From Pelagerythrobacter sp041912895 (GTDB taxonomy: Bacteria; Pseudomonadota; Alphaproteobacteria; Sphingomonadales; Sphingomonadaceae): DNA of 64,000 nt. Position 1 is the first letter of the stretch. The number at the start of each line of letters is the position of its first letter. Location of the stretch: the NCBI RefSeq assembly GCF_041912895.1, contig NZ_JAYSGI010000002.1:682001-746000 (forward strand), written 5' to 3'. A program made the translations under genes and the position numbers. Of the stretch, positions 27,284 to 36,438 are shown one piece after another. The notes below the pieces were generated by a model. The model was not told where the DNA came from and ran no database searches. It saw only the letters and a list, made by a program, of their open reading frames with translations.

Positions 27284-28000
27284 TCAGTAGACGCCCGGAT
27301 TCAGTATCTGCTCGCCGCGCGGAGGATCGCCGGTCAGCGGGCGGATTTCGCCCATTGCCTGCTGTGGACGGACCATGGTCGAGCCGTCGGGCGCAAGGCC
27401 GAGGCTGTCGGCGAACAGCACGCGGCCGCCGCCCAGTTCGAGCAGCGCGCGCTTGAAATCGGCCTCGCCCATCGCGAAGCAGCCGTTCGAGCGGCCGAGC
27501 TTGCCCCAGCGTTCGAGGTGCGCACGCTCGGCATAGTCAGCGCGGTGCATCACGATCGCGCGGTCGAGCGCGTTCGAATTGTCCGCCTCCAGCCCTTCCA
27601 GCCGGATCGAGGTGCCGAAGCGGCCGGTGTACCAGCCGTAGGTCATGAACGCGCCGCGGCACGAGCACATCGATTCGGGCACGTTGGAAAACCAGTTGAG
27701 CCAGCCGTCGTGCTCGGGATCGGACCCGCTGCCGTGGGTGACGAGGTACGAATCGACCCGCCCGGCCTCCAGGTTCACGAAGTGGAAGCGCGGCTCCGAA
27801 CTGCGCAGGCCGTAATCGGCGATGCCGACCCGGTCGGTGCGCCAGAGCATGTCGCCCGCCTTCTGCTGTTCGCGCTTGGCGATCTCCGCCAGCATCCCGT
27901 CGCGCACGGCGCCGGTGCGGACCTGCGCGGGAAGGCGGGCGGGGAGCGCCAGCGCGGCGCCAGCGGCCACGGCGCCCCTGATAATACTGCGTCTATCCAT
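27284..28000 (-). CDS. Murein L,D-transpeptidase catalytic-domain family protein (YkuD-like, PF13645 type)
   Basis: 238 residues from the ATG at 28000. The start DRRSIIRGAVAAGAALALPA looks like a twin-arginine signal peptide. The catalytic domain contains NLEAGRVDSYLVTHGSGSDP, the MHRADYAERAHLERWGKLGR histidine region and the active-site GRSNGCFAMGE with its cysteine. The fold is a distinct YkuD-like group, often paired with outer-envelope genes. Reading leftward, it is divergent from the lipoprotein at 28078. Confidence 0.87.
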   Translation of the reverse strand: MDRRSIIRGAVAAGAALALPARLPAQVRTGAVRDGMLAEIAKREQQKAGDMLWRTDRVGIADYGLRSSEPRFHFVNLEAGRVDSYLVTHGSGSDPEHDGWLNWFSNVPESMCSCRGAFMTYGWYTGRFGTSIRLEGLEADNSNALDRAIVMHRADYAERAHLERWGKLGRSNGCFAMGEADFKRALLELGGGRVLFADSLGLAPDGSTMVRPQQAMGEIRPLTGDPPRGEQILNPGVY

Positions 28001-28077
28001 ATCCGGGCAATAGCATAGCAAGCCCTAACCGGCAGGTGAACGGGGAACGGCTGCGGCACGGGCGGCGTTTGCCGCAC

Positions 28078-28587
28078 ATGAAGCACGCCGCATTTCCGCT
28101 CGCATTGGCGCTGGCCGCCTGCACCGCCGCCTCGCCGCCTGTAGAGGGTACGCCGCCGCCGCCCGCAGCCTCGCCCGCGCCGGAAGCTTCGGCGTCCGAA
28201 CCCGCCGGGCCGACGCGCATTCTCAATCAGGACGCGGCGTATCGCCTGCGCAACAACAGCGGTGTCACGCTGCAATGGATCGACTGGGACCGGCGCGGCG
28301 ACGCGCGGGTGACGGTGGGGCCGGACGGTGTGTGGCGCCTCTCTGCCGCGCAATCGGCGCCCGATGGGCCGGGCCGTGTGTCGGTAGAGGGACGGGTGAC
28401 CGAAATCGGCGCGGACTATTTCCTGCTCGATGGCCGCGTGACGATTTCCGACACCCCCGATGTGGGGCGCCAATGCAGCGACGACAGGGTCTGGCGCTTC
28501 GGCGTGACGCAGGGGCGCAAGTACTGGCGGCTGCGCGAATTCGAATGGTGCGACAGCCTGACCGACTACGTCGATATCTACTTCTGA
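28078..28587 (+). CDS. Putative lipoprotein of unknown function
   Basis: 169 residues from the ATG at 28078, chosen because it gives a short lipoprotein signal (MKHAAFPLALALAAC, lipobox LAAC). A Pro/Ala-rich linker (about 20-45) precedes a compact domain beginning AAYRLRNNSGVTLQWIDWD, with paired cysteines (GRQCSDDRVW and FEWCDSLTDY) that could form a disulfide. No named family recognised. Its end overlaps the convergent histone-deacetylase-like gene by ten bases. Confidence 0.68.
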   Translation: MKHAAFPLALALAACTAASPPVEGTPPPPAASPAPEASASEPAGPTRILNQDAAYRLRNNSGVTLQWIDWDRRGDARVTVGPDGVWRLSAAQSAPDGPGRVSVEGRVTEIGADYFLLDGRVTISDTPDVGRQCSDDRVWRFGVTQGRKYWRLREFEWCDSLTDYVDIYF

Positions 28588-29504
28588 GCGGTTTCCGGCG
28601 CGGGCCAGCGCGCGTTCTCCCGCGCCATCGCGATCATCGAGGCGGCGTGGCGCGCGCCGACCACGCGCGGGTCCGCGCCGTAGCCGCCGCCCAGCGCGCT
28701 GGCGACCGGCAGCCCGCGCGCCCGCGCTTCGGCGATGACGAAGCGGTCGCGCGCGGCAAGGCCCTCGTCGGTCAGCGCCAGCCGTCCGAGCCGGTCGTCG
28801 CGGTGCGGATCGACGCCCGCCTGGTAGAGCACGATGTCCGGCGCGAAATCATCCAGTATCGCGGGCAGGTGGCGCGCGAGTTCGCCGAGGTAGGCTGAGT
28901 CTTCCATCCCGTCGGGCAGCGCCACGTCCAGCGTCGAACGCGCCTTGCGCACCGGGAAGTTCTTTTCCGCGTGCATCGAGAAGGTGAACACGTCCGCCCG
29001 CCCGGCCATGAGGCTCGCGGTCCCGTCGCCCTGATGCACGTCGAGGTCGACAATCAGCACGCGCGCGGCGCGCCCTTGCGCGATCAGCCGGTTGGCGCAG
29101 ACCGCCAGATCGTTGAACAAGCAATATCCCGCGCCGGCATCGTGCAGCGCGTGATGGCTGCCCGCCGCGCTGTTGGCGGCGTAGCCGTGCTCCATCGCCA
29201 GCATCGCCGCGAGCCAGGTGCCGCCGTTGGTGTGGCGCACGCGCTGCGCGATGTGCGGGGTGACGGGGAAGCCGATCCGCCGCTCCTTTTCGCGCGGAAC
29301 GGTGGCGGTGAAGACCTGCTCGACATATTCGGGATCGTGCACCGCCTCCAGCCATTCGCGCGGGCACGGATCGGGCGCGTGCTCGGTGATCGGGTAGCCG
29401 CTCTCGCGAAGCGCGGCCATGACCGCCATGTACTTGTCGAACCGGAACGTCCCGCGCGTGGGCGCGGGCGCCATGTAGTCGGCGTGATGGACGACGTGGA
29501 GCAC
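28578..29504 (-). CDS. Histone deacetylase-family (acetylpolyamine/class II-type) amidohydrolase
   Basis: 308-residue zinc amidohydrolase of the arginase/deacetylase fold. The catalytic region shows AGSHHALHDAGAGYCLFNDL with the paired histidines, DLDVHQGDGTASL with zinc ligands Asp and His, and YQAGVDPHRDDRLGRLAL with the third Asp. Bacterial members remove acetyl groups from small molecules or proteins; the substrate is not known. GTG start at 29504. It is ten bases downstream of ispG and likely shares its transcript. Confidence 0.92.
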   Translation of the reverse strand: MLHVVHHADYMAPAPTRGTFRFDKYMAVMAALRESGYPITEHAPDPCPREWLEAVHDPEYVEQVFTATVPREKERRIGFPVTPHIAQRVRHTNGGTWLAAMLAMEHGYAANSAAGSHHALHDAGAGYCLFNDLAVCANRLIAQGRAARVLIVDLDVHQGDGTASLMAGRADVFTFSMHAEKNFPVRKARSTLDVALPDGMEDSAYLGELARHLPAILDDFAPDIVLYQAGVDPHRDDRLGRLALTDEGLAARDRFVIAEARARGLPVASALGGGYGADPRVVGARHAASMIAMARENARWPAPETAQK

Positions 29505-29513
29505 GGCTTCGCC

Positions 29514-30671
29514 TTATTCGGCGGCTTCGGGCACCCGTTGCGCTCCGTCGTCCGCGTGGCCGGTATCGCTCATGCCCGCTTCGATCTCGGCCGCCTTGGC
29601 TTCGACCAGCGCCACGATGTGGTCGAGCATTCCGGCGTCGTCGATATGGTGGTCCTTCACGCCAGAGAGGTAGACCATGTGCTTGCCCTGGCCGCCGCCG
29701 GTGAGGCCGATGTCGGTCTCGCGCGCTTCGCCCGGGCCGTTGACGACGCAGCCGAGGACCGAGAGCGAGAGCGGGGTCTTGATGTGGCTCAGGCGGTCTT
29801 CGAGCGCCTGCACCGTGCGGATCACGTCGAAGCCCTGCCGCGCGCAGCTGGGGCACGAGACCACGCGCACGCCGCGGGTGCGCAGGCCCAGCGCCTTGAG
29901 CATCTCGAACCCGACGCGCACCTCCTGCTCCGGCTCGGCGGAGAGGCTGACGCGGATCGTGTCGCCGATCCCCGCCCACATCAGGTTGCCCATGCCGATC
30001 GAGCTCTTCACCGTGCCGCCGATCAGCCCGCCCGCCTCGGTGATGCCGAGGTGCAACGGGCAGTCGACCGCTTCGGCCAGCCCCATGTAGGCAGCGACCG
30101 CGAGGAACACGTCGCTCGCCTTTACCGCCACCTTGTATTCGTGGAAATCGTGGTCCTGCAGCAGCTTGATATGGTCGAGCGCGGATTCTACCAGCGCTTC
30201 GGGACAGGGCTCGCCGTATTTTTCGAGCAGGTCCTTCTCGAGGCTCCCGGCGTTGACGCCGATGCGGATCGCGCAGCCGTTGGCCTTGGCCGCGCGCACA
30301 ACCTCGGCCACCCGCGCGCTCGAACCGATATTGCCCGGATTGATCCGCAGGCACGCCGCGCCCGCGTCGGCCGCTTCCAGCGCGCGCTTGTAGTGGAAGT
30401 GGATGTCGGCGACGATCGGGATCGAGGCGGCGCGCACGATCAGCGGCAGCGCGGCGGTCGCTTCTTCCGTGGGGCAGGAAACCCGGATGATGTCCGCCCC
30501 GGCATCCTCGCACCGGCGGATCTGGCCGATCGTGGCGGCCGCATCCTCGGTGGGTGTGTTGGTCATCGTCTGCACGGTGATCGGCGCGTCGCCGCCGACC
30601 GGCACGTTGCCGACCATGATCTGGCGGGACTGGCGGCGCTCTATCGTGCGCCAGGGGCGTATCTCGGACAT
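29514..30671 (-). CDS. ispG: (E)-4-hydroxy-3-methylbut-2-enyl-diphosphate synthase
   Basis: 385-residue [4Fe-4S] enzyme of the MEP isoprenoid pathway that makes HMBPP from MEcPP. The start at 30671 gives MSEIRPWRTIERRQSRQIMV and the family stretch GDAPITVQTMTNTPTED. Cluster cysteines are in VSCPSCARQG and GCVVNGPGEA near the C-terminus. Length is normal. An in-frame upstream ATG at 30680 is possible. Divergent from the CorA-like gene. Confidence 0.96.
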   Translation of the reverse strand: MSEIRPWRTIERRQSRQIMVGNVPVGGDAPITVQTMTNTPTEDAAATIGQIRRCEDAGADIIRVSCPTEEATAALPLIVRAASIPIVADIHFHYKRALEAADAGAACLRINPGNIGSSARVAEVVRAAKANGCAIRIGVNAGSLEKDLLEKYGEPCPEALVESALDHIKLLQDHDFHEYKVAVKASDVFLAVAAYMGLAEAVDCPLHLGITEAGGLIGGTVKSSIGMGNLMWAGIGDTIRVSLSAEPEQEVRVGFEMLKALGLRTRGVRVVSCPSCARQGFDVIRTVQALEDRLSHIKTPLSLSVLGCVVNGPGEARETDIGLTGGGQGKHMVYLSGVKDHHIDDAGMLDHIVALVEAKAAEIEAGMSDTGHADDGAQRVPEAAE

Positions 30672-30740
30672 GGCGCGCATATACGCCGCGCACGATGAAG
30701 GAGCAATGACAGCGCCCCGCGATTGCGGCATGAAGGAGCG

Positions 30741-31754
30741 ATGCGAGAAGCCGAACCCCCGACCGACGATGGCGAAACCGGCACCCCGCTGCTGTTCGGC
30801 AGGGTGCTCGACGGGAAGGGCGGCGCGCGTGCGATCGGCTGGGAGGAGGCGCAGGGCTGGCGGCCCGGCGCGCCCGGCGAGGTGCTGTGGCTGCACCTGC
30901 GGCGCACCGCTGGCGGGGTCTACGAGTGGCTCCAGTCCGCGCTTTCCATTCCCGAGCCGACCGCCGAGCTGCTGGTCAGCGACGCCACCCGTCCGCGCGC
31001 ATTCCGCGAGGGCGAGACGCTGGTGGCGACGCTGCGCGGGATCAACTTCAACCCCGGCGCGGAGCCCGAGGACATGGTTTCGATGCAGCTGTGGAGCGAC
31101 GGCACGCGCTTGCTCACCTTGCGCCGCGACCCGCTGCAGACTCCGCGCGACACGCAGGCCGACCTCGACGCCGGGCGCGGGCCCACCGATGCGGGGTCGC
31201 TCGTCACGTCGCTGACCGAACACATGGTCCACCGGATGAACGCCGCGATCGTCGACATGAACGAGGAGATCGACCGGCTGGAGGATCTCGACATCGAGGA
31301 GGAGGACGGCGAGGAGATGCTGTCCAAGGTGGTCGCGATCCGGCGCAACAGCCTCGCGCTCCAGCGGCACATGGGGCCGCAGCACGTCGCGCTCGAATCG
31401 ATCGGCCGCGATGCGCCCGCCTGGTTCGAAGAGCACGACCGGCGCGAGATCGCCGAGACGATCGCGCTGCTACGCCGCTTCCTCGACGATATCGACATCA
31501 GCAAGGAAAGCGCGGTCGTGCTGATGGACGAGTTGCGCGCCCGCTCGCTCGCCGGCAGCGAACGGACCAACTACCTGCTGACGATCGTCGCGGCGATCTT
31601 CCTGCCGCTGGGCTTCCTCACCGGGCTGCTCGGGATCAACGTGGGCGGCATGCCGGGGGTGGACGATCCGCGCGCGTTCTGGATCGTGGTCGGCCTGTGC
31701 GGGGGGGTGATGCTGATCCAGCTCGCGCTGTTCTGGCGCTGGAAGTGGCTCTGA
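30741..31754 (+). CDS. CorA/ZntB-family metal ion transporter
   Basis: 337 residues from the ATG at 30741, with GGAG just upstream. A long soluble domain with a coiled-coil-like stretch (HRMNAAIVDMNEEIDRLEDL) precedes two C-terminal membrane helices. The pore signature reads GLLGINVGGMPG, that is GxN followed by a ZntB-like loop, instead of the strict GMN of magnesium CorA. ZntB-type proteins transport zinc with protons, so zinc is a fair guess, but the ion is not certain. Divergent from ispG. Confidence 0.9.
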   Translation: MREAEPPTDDGETGTPLLFGRVLDGKGGARAIGWEEAQGWRPGAPGEVLWLHLRRTAGGVYEWLQSALSIPEPTAELLVSDATRPRAFREGETLVATLRGINFNPGAEPEDMVSMQLWSDGTRLLTLRRDPLQTPRDTQADLDAGRGPTDAGSLVTSLTEHMVHRMNAAIVDMNEEIDRLEDLDIEEEDGEEMLSKVVAIRRNSLALQRHMGPQHVALESIGRDAPAWFEEHDRREIAETIALLRRFLDDIDISKESAVVLMDELRARSLAGSERTNYLLTIVAAIFLPLGFLTGLLGINVGGMPGVDDPRAFWIVVGLCGGVMLIQLALFWRWKWL

Positions 31755-31899
31755 CGCGGTAACCTTCGGCGCGCGGCTGTCCCGGGGCGGGATGGTGCCT
31801 GCGATAGCCCGGCGTTAAGCATCCGGATTAACCGACCGCGCGGCGCGCCTGCGCTAGAGCGGCGCATTCCGTCCACCCGGGGGCGGCTGGAGACGCGCC

Positions 31900-32637
31900 A
31901 TGCCGATTGCGCCGTTCGTTCGCGAGACCCTCGCCGTGCTGAAGGAAATCGCCGGTGCGCGCAGCCTGCGCACCGCCGCGCTGTTCGTGTCGCCCTACGC
32001 CGGATTGCTGGTGGGGCTCGACGTCGCGGCGCATTACGGCGAGCTGACCGATGCGCACTTGCCGGTGCAATTCTTCCTCGCTTCCGATCAGGGCTTCGGC
32101 GAATGGTTCGAATATGCCCTGACGGCGGCGGTCGCGGCGATGCTGCTGGTCATGTGGCGGTGGGACGGGGCGAGCGTCTATCTCGCCAACGCCGCGCTGT
32201 TCGCCTGGCTGACGCTCGACAACAGCATCGAGATCCACGAGCGCTTCGGCCACGCCTTCACGAGCTGGTTCGCGGGCTGGCCACTGCCGGTCGCGCCGAA
32301 CGACATCGGCGAGGCGAGCCTGTTCCTGGCGATCGGCGCGTTCTGGCTCGCGGCGCTGTGCCTGAGCCTGCACGGCGCGCGGCTGCGCCCGGCAGTCGAA
32401 TCGCTGATTCTCGCCGGATGCGTCGGCGCGGCAGCGTTTTTCGGGGTAATCGTGGACCTCGTCGTGGTGTGGGGCTCGCATACGCAGGCGATGATCGAAC
32501 TCGAGACCTTCATCGAGGACGGCGGCGAATTCGCGATGATCTGCCTGGCGTTCCTGATCGCGGTCGCGCTGTTCGATGCGGCGCGGCGGCGGCGCAGTGC
32601 GCTTGGCGGCGAGCCTCCGGCGCTAGTCGCGGCTTGA
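31900..32637 (+). CDS. Multi-pass membrane protein of unknown function
   Basis: 245 residues with about seven hydrophobic segments. Charged and polar residues in conserved-looking positions include DNSIEIHERFGHAF between helices and ELETFIEDGGEFAMI before the last helix, which could be metal or substrate contacts. No family recognised. It has its own 145-base upstream gap and a clear terminator after it (32650-32686). Confidence 0.75.
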   Translation: MPIAPFVRETLAVLKEIAGARSLRTAALFVSPYAGLLVGLDVAAHYGELTDAHLPVQFFLASDQGFGEWFEYALTAAVAAMLLVMWRWDGASVYLANAALFAWLTLDNSIEIHERFGHAFTSWFAGWPLPVAPNDIGEASLFLAIGAFWLAALCLSLHGARLRPAVESLILAGCVGAAAFFGVIVDLVVVWGSHTQAMIELETFIEDGGEFAMICLAFLIAVALFDAARRRRSALGGEPPALVAA

Positions 32638-32649
32638 GCTTCTGAAAGC

Positions 32650-32686
32650 GAAAGGGCGCGAACCCGCGAAGGTCCGCGCCCTTTCC
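32650..32686. terminator. Terminator hairpin between convergent genes
   Basis: Ten-base arms AAAGGGCGCG (32651-32660) and CGCGCCCTTT (32675-32684) with a 14-base loop, followed by TCC on plus and by CGCTTTC on minus. It lies between the stops of two convergent genes, so it probably acts in both directions. Confidence 0.7.
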
Positions 32687-32704
32687 CTGGTGTAACGGCG
32701 GCCG

Positions 32705-33931
32705 TCAGGCGCCGGGCGGCAGCGGATCGTTCGCCGTCTTGCCGCGCGGCTTGCTCGCGGGTTTCGCAGGCAGCTTGCCGTCCCATTCCTCCAGCTTGCG
32801 GCCGGCCCAGGCGCGCCCGCCGAGGCCGAAGGCCAGCGCCGCGGCCACCGCGCCGCCGATCACCAGCGCGCCGAAGAAGATGCGCACGATCTCGTCGCCC
32901 ACCTGCATGAAGCTGAGGCCCATGAAGGTGAACACGAAGATCGTCGCCCACTTGACGATCGTGGCCGCGAGGCTTTCCTCCCCCGCCCCCGAGATCATCC
33001 GCACCAGCAGCCGCGCGATCAGGAAGCCGACGAGGATCACGACCGCGCCGAACACCACGCGCCCGCCCAGTTCCAGCACCTGATCGAGGATCGCGGTCAG
33101 CTCCGGGAAGCCGAGCAGGCGGGTGGCCGCGATGGCGAAGAACAGCACGATGGCGATCTGCGCCACGCGGGCGATCACGTCGGTCGCGGTGGTGTTGTCG
33201 GGCAGCAGTTCGGTCGCGCCGAGCGCGCGGTCGACCCCGAGGCCGACCAGCACGTCCTTGATGAGCTGCACCACGAAGCGGCTGATGAGATAGCCGATGC
33301 CCAGCAGCAGCGCCGCGCCGATGATCCGCGGGATCGCGTCGAAGATCAGTTGCAGCATGTTGCTGGCCGGCGCGGAGACGCTTTCGAGGCTGAGCGCATC
33401 GAGCGCGAGGATCGAGACGAAGATCACGATCAACGCGTAGATCACGGTGCCGATCGTGTTGCTGATCGCCGCGTTGCCGGTGACCGTGTCGACCCCGCCG
33501 CGGTTGGCCCACTTGTCGAAATCGAACGTCTGCAGCGTGGTGACGACAATGTCGCGCACGATGCGCGCCACCATCAGGCCAATGAAGAAAATCAGCCCCG
33601 CGCCGATCAGCCGCGGCACGAAGGCCATCACGTTGTCGAGCAGCGTGTCGAGCGGACCGACTGCGCTGCCGAGGCCGAGCACGGAGAGGATCATCATCAG
33701 GCCGAACAGCCAGATCAGCAGGCTGACGATGCGCCCCAGCGATTCGCCGAGGCTATGGCCGCTGCCGGTAGCGCGGCGGAAAAATGCGACGTTGTCGACC
33801 AACTTGGCAAAGGCCCACTTGGCCGCGCGGGCGACGGCCCACGTGGCAACGAGGATCACCAGCGCCCAGATCACCTTTTCGCCGATCTGGAGCGCGAGCT
33901 GTTCGTCGAACCTGTATCTACCCACCTGCAT
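32705..33931 (-). CDS. Mechanosensitive-channel-like protein with repeated conserved TM helix
   Basis: 408 residues with many membrane helices. The conserved TM-helix repeat appears several times, for example in VMAFVPRLIGAGLIFFIGLM, FDAIPRIIGAALLLGIGYLI and LELGGRVVFGAVVILVGFLI, each followed by an arginine-bearing segment. This repeat defines a branch of the small mechanosensitive channel superfamily (PF05552 type). A basic Pro/Lys-rich tail ends the protein. ATG start at 33931. Probably protects against osmotic downshock. Confidence 0.88.
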   Translation of the reverse strand: MQVGRYRFDEQLALQIGEKVIWALVILVATWAVARAAKWAFAKLVDNVAFFRRATGSGHSLGESLGRIVSLLIWLFGLMMILSVLGLGSAVGPLDTLLDNVMAFVPRLIGAGLIFFIGLMVARIVRDIVVTTLQTFDFDKWANRGGVDTVTGNAAISNTIGTVIYALIVIFVSILALDALSLESVSAPASNMLQLIFDAIPRIIGAALLLGIGYLISRFVVQLIKDVLVGLGVDRALGATELLPDNTTATDVIARVAQIAIVLFFAIAATRLLGFPELTAILDQVLELGGRVVFGAVVILVGFLIARLLVRMISGAGEESLAATIVKWATIFVFTFMGLSFMQVGDEIVRIFFGALVIGGAVAAALAFGLGGRAWAGRKLEEWDGKLPAKPASKPRGKTANDPLPPGA

Positions 33932-34001
33932 CGCAATTCCCCCGAATTGTTGATGGGCGGGAAGCTAACACATTGCTTCGCGAAGGGGAAATGCCGAGAA
34001 T

Positions 34002-34457
34002 CTAGCCGAAATCGAAGCCCGCGGCCTTCGCTTCGGCCATAATCTGCGCACCGGTCTTCCTCGGGCCATCGGCGGCGAGTTCGGCCCAATCCGGCATCTC
34101 GTCGACGAAGATTTGTTCGCCGATGCGCCAGTCGGCGGGCAGATCGAACAGCCCTGCGGCGAAGGCCCATGTCTCGCCGGGTATGAAGCGATACCACAGC
34201 GCGCTGCCGCAGGTGGCGCAGCTCGCCCGTTCGGCCCATTCGGACGAGGGGTAGCTGTGGACCGCCTCCTCCCCCGACAGCGCGAACTCGCCGTGCTTCG
34301 CGCCGTGGAGCGAGAAGAACGGGCCGCTGCACCACCGGCGGCACATCGCGCAGTGGCACGCCTCCACCCCCGGCGCGACGCGGGCGAGCGTGATCGTCAC
34401 CGCGCCGCACAGGCAGCGGCCTTCCAGCGGTGGATCGAAGCTGACGGGATCGGGCAT
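34002..34457 (-). CDS. GFA-domain zinc-binding protein
   Basis: 151 residues from the ATG at 34457. The GFA (glutathione-dependent formaldehyde-activating enzyme-like) pattern of zinc cysteines is complete: EGRCLCGAVT, ACHCAMCRRW and SCATCGSALW. Most members have no proven activity, and formaldehyde-glutathione chemistry is only known for a few. Upstream in-frame codons were not used because they run into the divergent promoter area of the isoaspartyl peptidase gene. Confidence 0.9.
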   Translation of the reverse strand: MPDPVSFDPPLEGRCLCGAVTITLARVAPGVEACHCAMCRRWCSGPFFSLHGAKHGEFALSGEEAVHSYPSSEWAERASCATCGSALWYRFIPGETWAFAAGLFDLPADWRIGEQIFVDEMPDWAELAADGPRKTGAQIMAEAKAAGFDFG

Positions 34458-34558
34458 GGCGGCATCCTTTCGTGCACCAGGATAGCCGGTGCGCGGCGGA
34501 AGGGCCATCCTCGGCTCGTAGCTTGCCGCCATACCACCCGCCGCGCTATTCGGCTGGC

Positions 34559-35545
34559 ATGATAAGGACCGCTGCCGCGCTGCTCGCGCTTTTCGCCCTC
34601 GCTCCCGCCGCTTCCGCGCAGGAGACGCCCGAGTGGTCGCTCGCGATCCACGGCGGGGCGGGCACGCTGTTGCGCGAGAACATGACGCCCGAGCAGGAGG
34701 CGGAATATCGCGCCGCGATGCAGGCCGCGCTTGATGCGGGGGCGAAGGTGCTGGCCGAGGGCGGCAGCGCGATGGATGCGGTCGAGGCGGCGATCGTGCG
34801 CCTGGAGGACGATCCCAAGTTCAATGCCGGGCGCGGCGCGGTGTTCACGTGGGAGGGGACCAACGAGATGGACGCCTCGGTGATGGACGGCAGCAACCGC
34901 GCGGCGGGCGCGGTCGCGGGCGTGGGCACCGTGCGCCATCCGATCCGTCTGGCGCGCGCGGTGATGGACGACGGGCGCCACGTGTTCCTTTCGGGCGACG
35001 GCGCTGAACAGTTCGCAGGAGAAAAAGGGCTGGAGATCGTGCCGCCCGAATGGTTCGCGACCGAGCACCGCCGCCGGCAGCTGGAGGAGATGAAGGCCAA
35101 GAATCTCTCCGCGCTCGACGTCGAGTTCAAGTTCGGCACCGTGGGCGCGGTGGCGCGAGACCGGCAGGGGCACCTCGCGGCGGGTACCTCGACCGGCGGA
35201 ATGACCGGCAAGCGCTGGGGCCGGATCGGCGATTCGCCGGTGATCGGGGCGGGGACGTATGCCGACGACCGGGCCTGCGCCGTCTCCGCCACCGGGTGGG
35301 GCGAATTCTTCATCCGCGCCGGCGTCGCGCACGCGATCTGCGACCGGATGCTGCTGGCGGGCGAGGGCGTGCAGCAGGCCGCCGACACGGTGATGGCCGA
35401 CGTCGCGCAGATGGGCGGCGACGGCGGGGTGATCGCGGTGTCGAAGGATGGCGAAGCGGTGTTCAGCTTCAACACGCCGGGCATGTACCGCGCCCGCGCC
35501 AACAGCTCGGGGATGAGCGAGGTCGCGATCTTCGCGGAGGATTAG
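34559..35545 (+). CDS. Isoaspartyl peptidase/L-asparaginase (Ntn hydrolase), exported
   Basis: 328 residues. A signal peptide (MIRTAAALLALFALAPAASA) precedes the plant-type asparaginase fold: SLAIHGGAGTLL, NAGRGAVFTWEGTNEMDASV, and the self-cleavage site FGTVGAVARDRQGHLAAGTS with nucleophile Thr194. The enzyme matures by autocleavage before that Thr and hydrolyses isoaspartyl dipeptides and asparagine. The signal peptide suggests a periplasmic role. The stop overlaps the convergent beta-lactamase stop by four bases. Confidence 0.93.
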   Translation: MIRTAAALLALFALAPAASAQETPEWSLAIHGGAGTLLRENMTPEQEAEYRAAMQAALDAGAKVLAEGGSAMDAVEAAIVRLEDDPKFNAGRGAVFTWEGTNEMDASVMDGSNRAAGAVAGVGTVRHPIRLARAVMDDGRHVFLSGDGAEQFAGEKGLEIVPPEWFATEHRRRQLEEMKAKNLSALDVEFKFGTVGAVARDRQGHLAAGTSTGGMTGKRWGRIGDSPVIGAGTYADDRACAVSATGWGEFFIRAGVAHAICDRMLLAGEGVQQAADTVMADVAQMGGDGGVIAVSKDGEAVFSFNTPGMYRARANSSGMSEVAIFAED

Positions 35546-36438
35546 GTGCCCGCGTATTGCGCGATCACGCGCCCGACCTCGGCCAGCACCGCCTCGGCTG
35601 CCGGCTCCGCCTTGGTATGCTGTTGCGCGGCGCGGAAATAGGCGGCGAAGGTGAGCGGGGCACGACCCGGCGGCTCGACGTAGCCGACATCGACATAGAC
35701 GCTGCCCATGCCCGGCCACATCGAGGTGCCGGTCTTGTCGCCCGCGGGCCATTCGCCCGGCAACCCGGCGCGCATGCGGTTCGTGCCGGTGCGCGTTTCG
35801 GCCATCCACCGCTTGAGCGTGGTGCGCGCTGCCTCGCCCAGCGCATCGCCGTAGAGCAGCGTGGCCAGCGTGCGGGCCATCGCGGCGGGGGTGGTGGTGT
35901 CCATGATCTCGCCCGGCGGCACGTTGTTCAGTTCGGGCTCGGTGCGGTCGAGGCGGCTCGTCTCGTCGCCCAGCGCGCGCCAGTAGGCGGTCAGCCGCTC
36001 GGGCCCGCCGAGGCGGCGCAGGAGGACATTGGCGGCGGTGTTGTCGCTCAGCGTCTGGGTCGCCTCCGCCAGTTCGCGCATGGTCGCGCCCTGCGCCAGC
36101 CGCTCCCTGGCGAATGGCGCGTAGTCGAGCAGTTCGGCCCCGGTCCACGTCAGCCGTTCGTCCGCGTCGATCTCGCCGATCTCGTCCAAATGCAGCACCA
36201 GCGCGGCAAGCGACAACTTGAACGATGAGAGGTGCGGGAAACGCGCGTAGTCCGCGTGGCCCCATACCTGCCCGGTGCCCGTATCGAGCACCGCCGCGCC
36301 CAGCGTGCCGTTCGCCGAGGCCTCGACGATGCGCAGCAGCGCGCCGAAGCGGCCATAGCGGTCACGCTCCACCGGCACGCAGGCCCCGGCGGCGAGCGCG
36401 ATGGCCGATCCGATGAGTGTGCGGCGGTCGATCGTCAC
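35542..36438 (-). CDS. Class A serine beta-lactamase family protein
   Basis: 298 residues from the GTG at 36438, which has GGAG eight bases upstream. The start IDRRTLIGSAIALAAGAC looks like a twin-arginine signal with a possible lipidated Cys20. All class A motifs are present: SSFK (catalytic Ser71, Lys74), SDN, the omega-loop EPELN, and KTG. Hydrolysis of beta-lactams is expected. The start overlaps the GNAT gene stop by four bases (GTGA), placing it last in a long leftward run. No LysR regulator is nearby, so expression may follow the run. Confidence 0.93.
   Translation of the reverse strand: MTIDRRTLIGSAIALAAGACVPVERDRYGRFGALLRIVEASANGTLGAAVLDTGTGQVWGHADYARFPHLSSFKLSLAALVLHLDEIGEIDADERLTWTGAELLDYAPFARERLAQGATMRELAEATQTLSDNTAANVLLRRLGGPERLTAYWRALGDETSRLDRTEPELNNVPPGEIMDTTTPAAMARTLATLLYGDALGEAARTTLKRWMAETRTGTNRMRAGLPGEWPAGDKTGTSMWPGMGSVYVDVGYVEPPGRAPLTFAAYFRAAQQHTKAEPAAEAVLAEVGRVIAQYAGT

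Noticed and set aside
28971..30698. A 575-codon open frame antisense to ispG and the deacetylase gene
   Set aside because: It spans two well-supported genes, is Arg/His/Asp-rich and has no recognisable domain.
31815..31833. TTAA-N9-TTAA resembling a CtrA box upstream of the membrane protein at 31900
   Set aside because: The known spacing is seven bases; nine does not fit.
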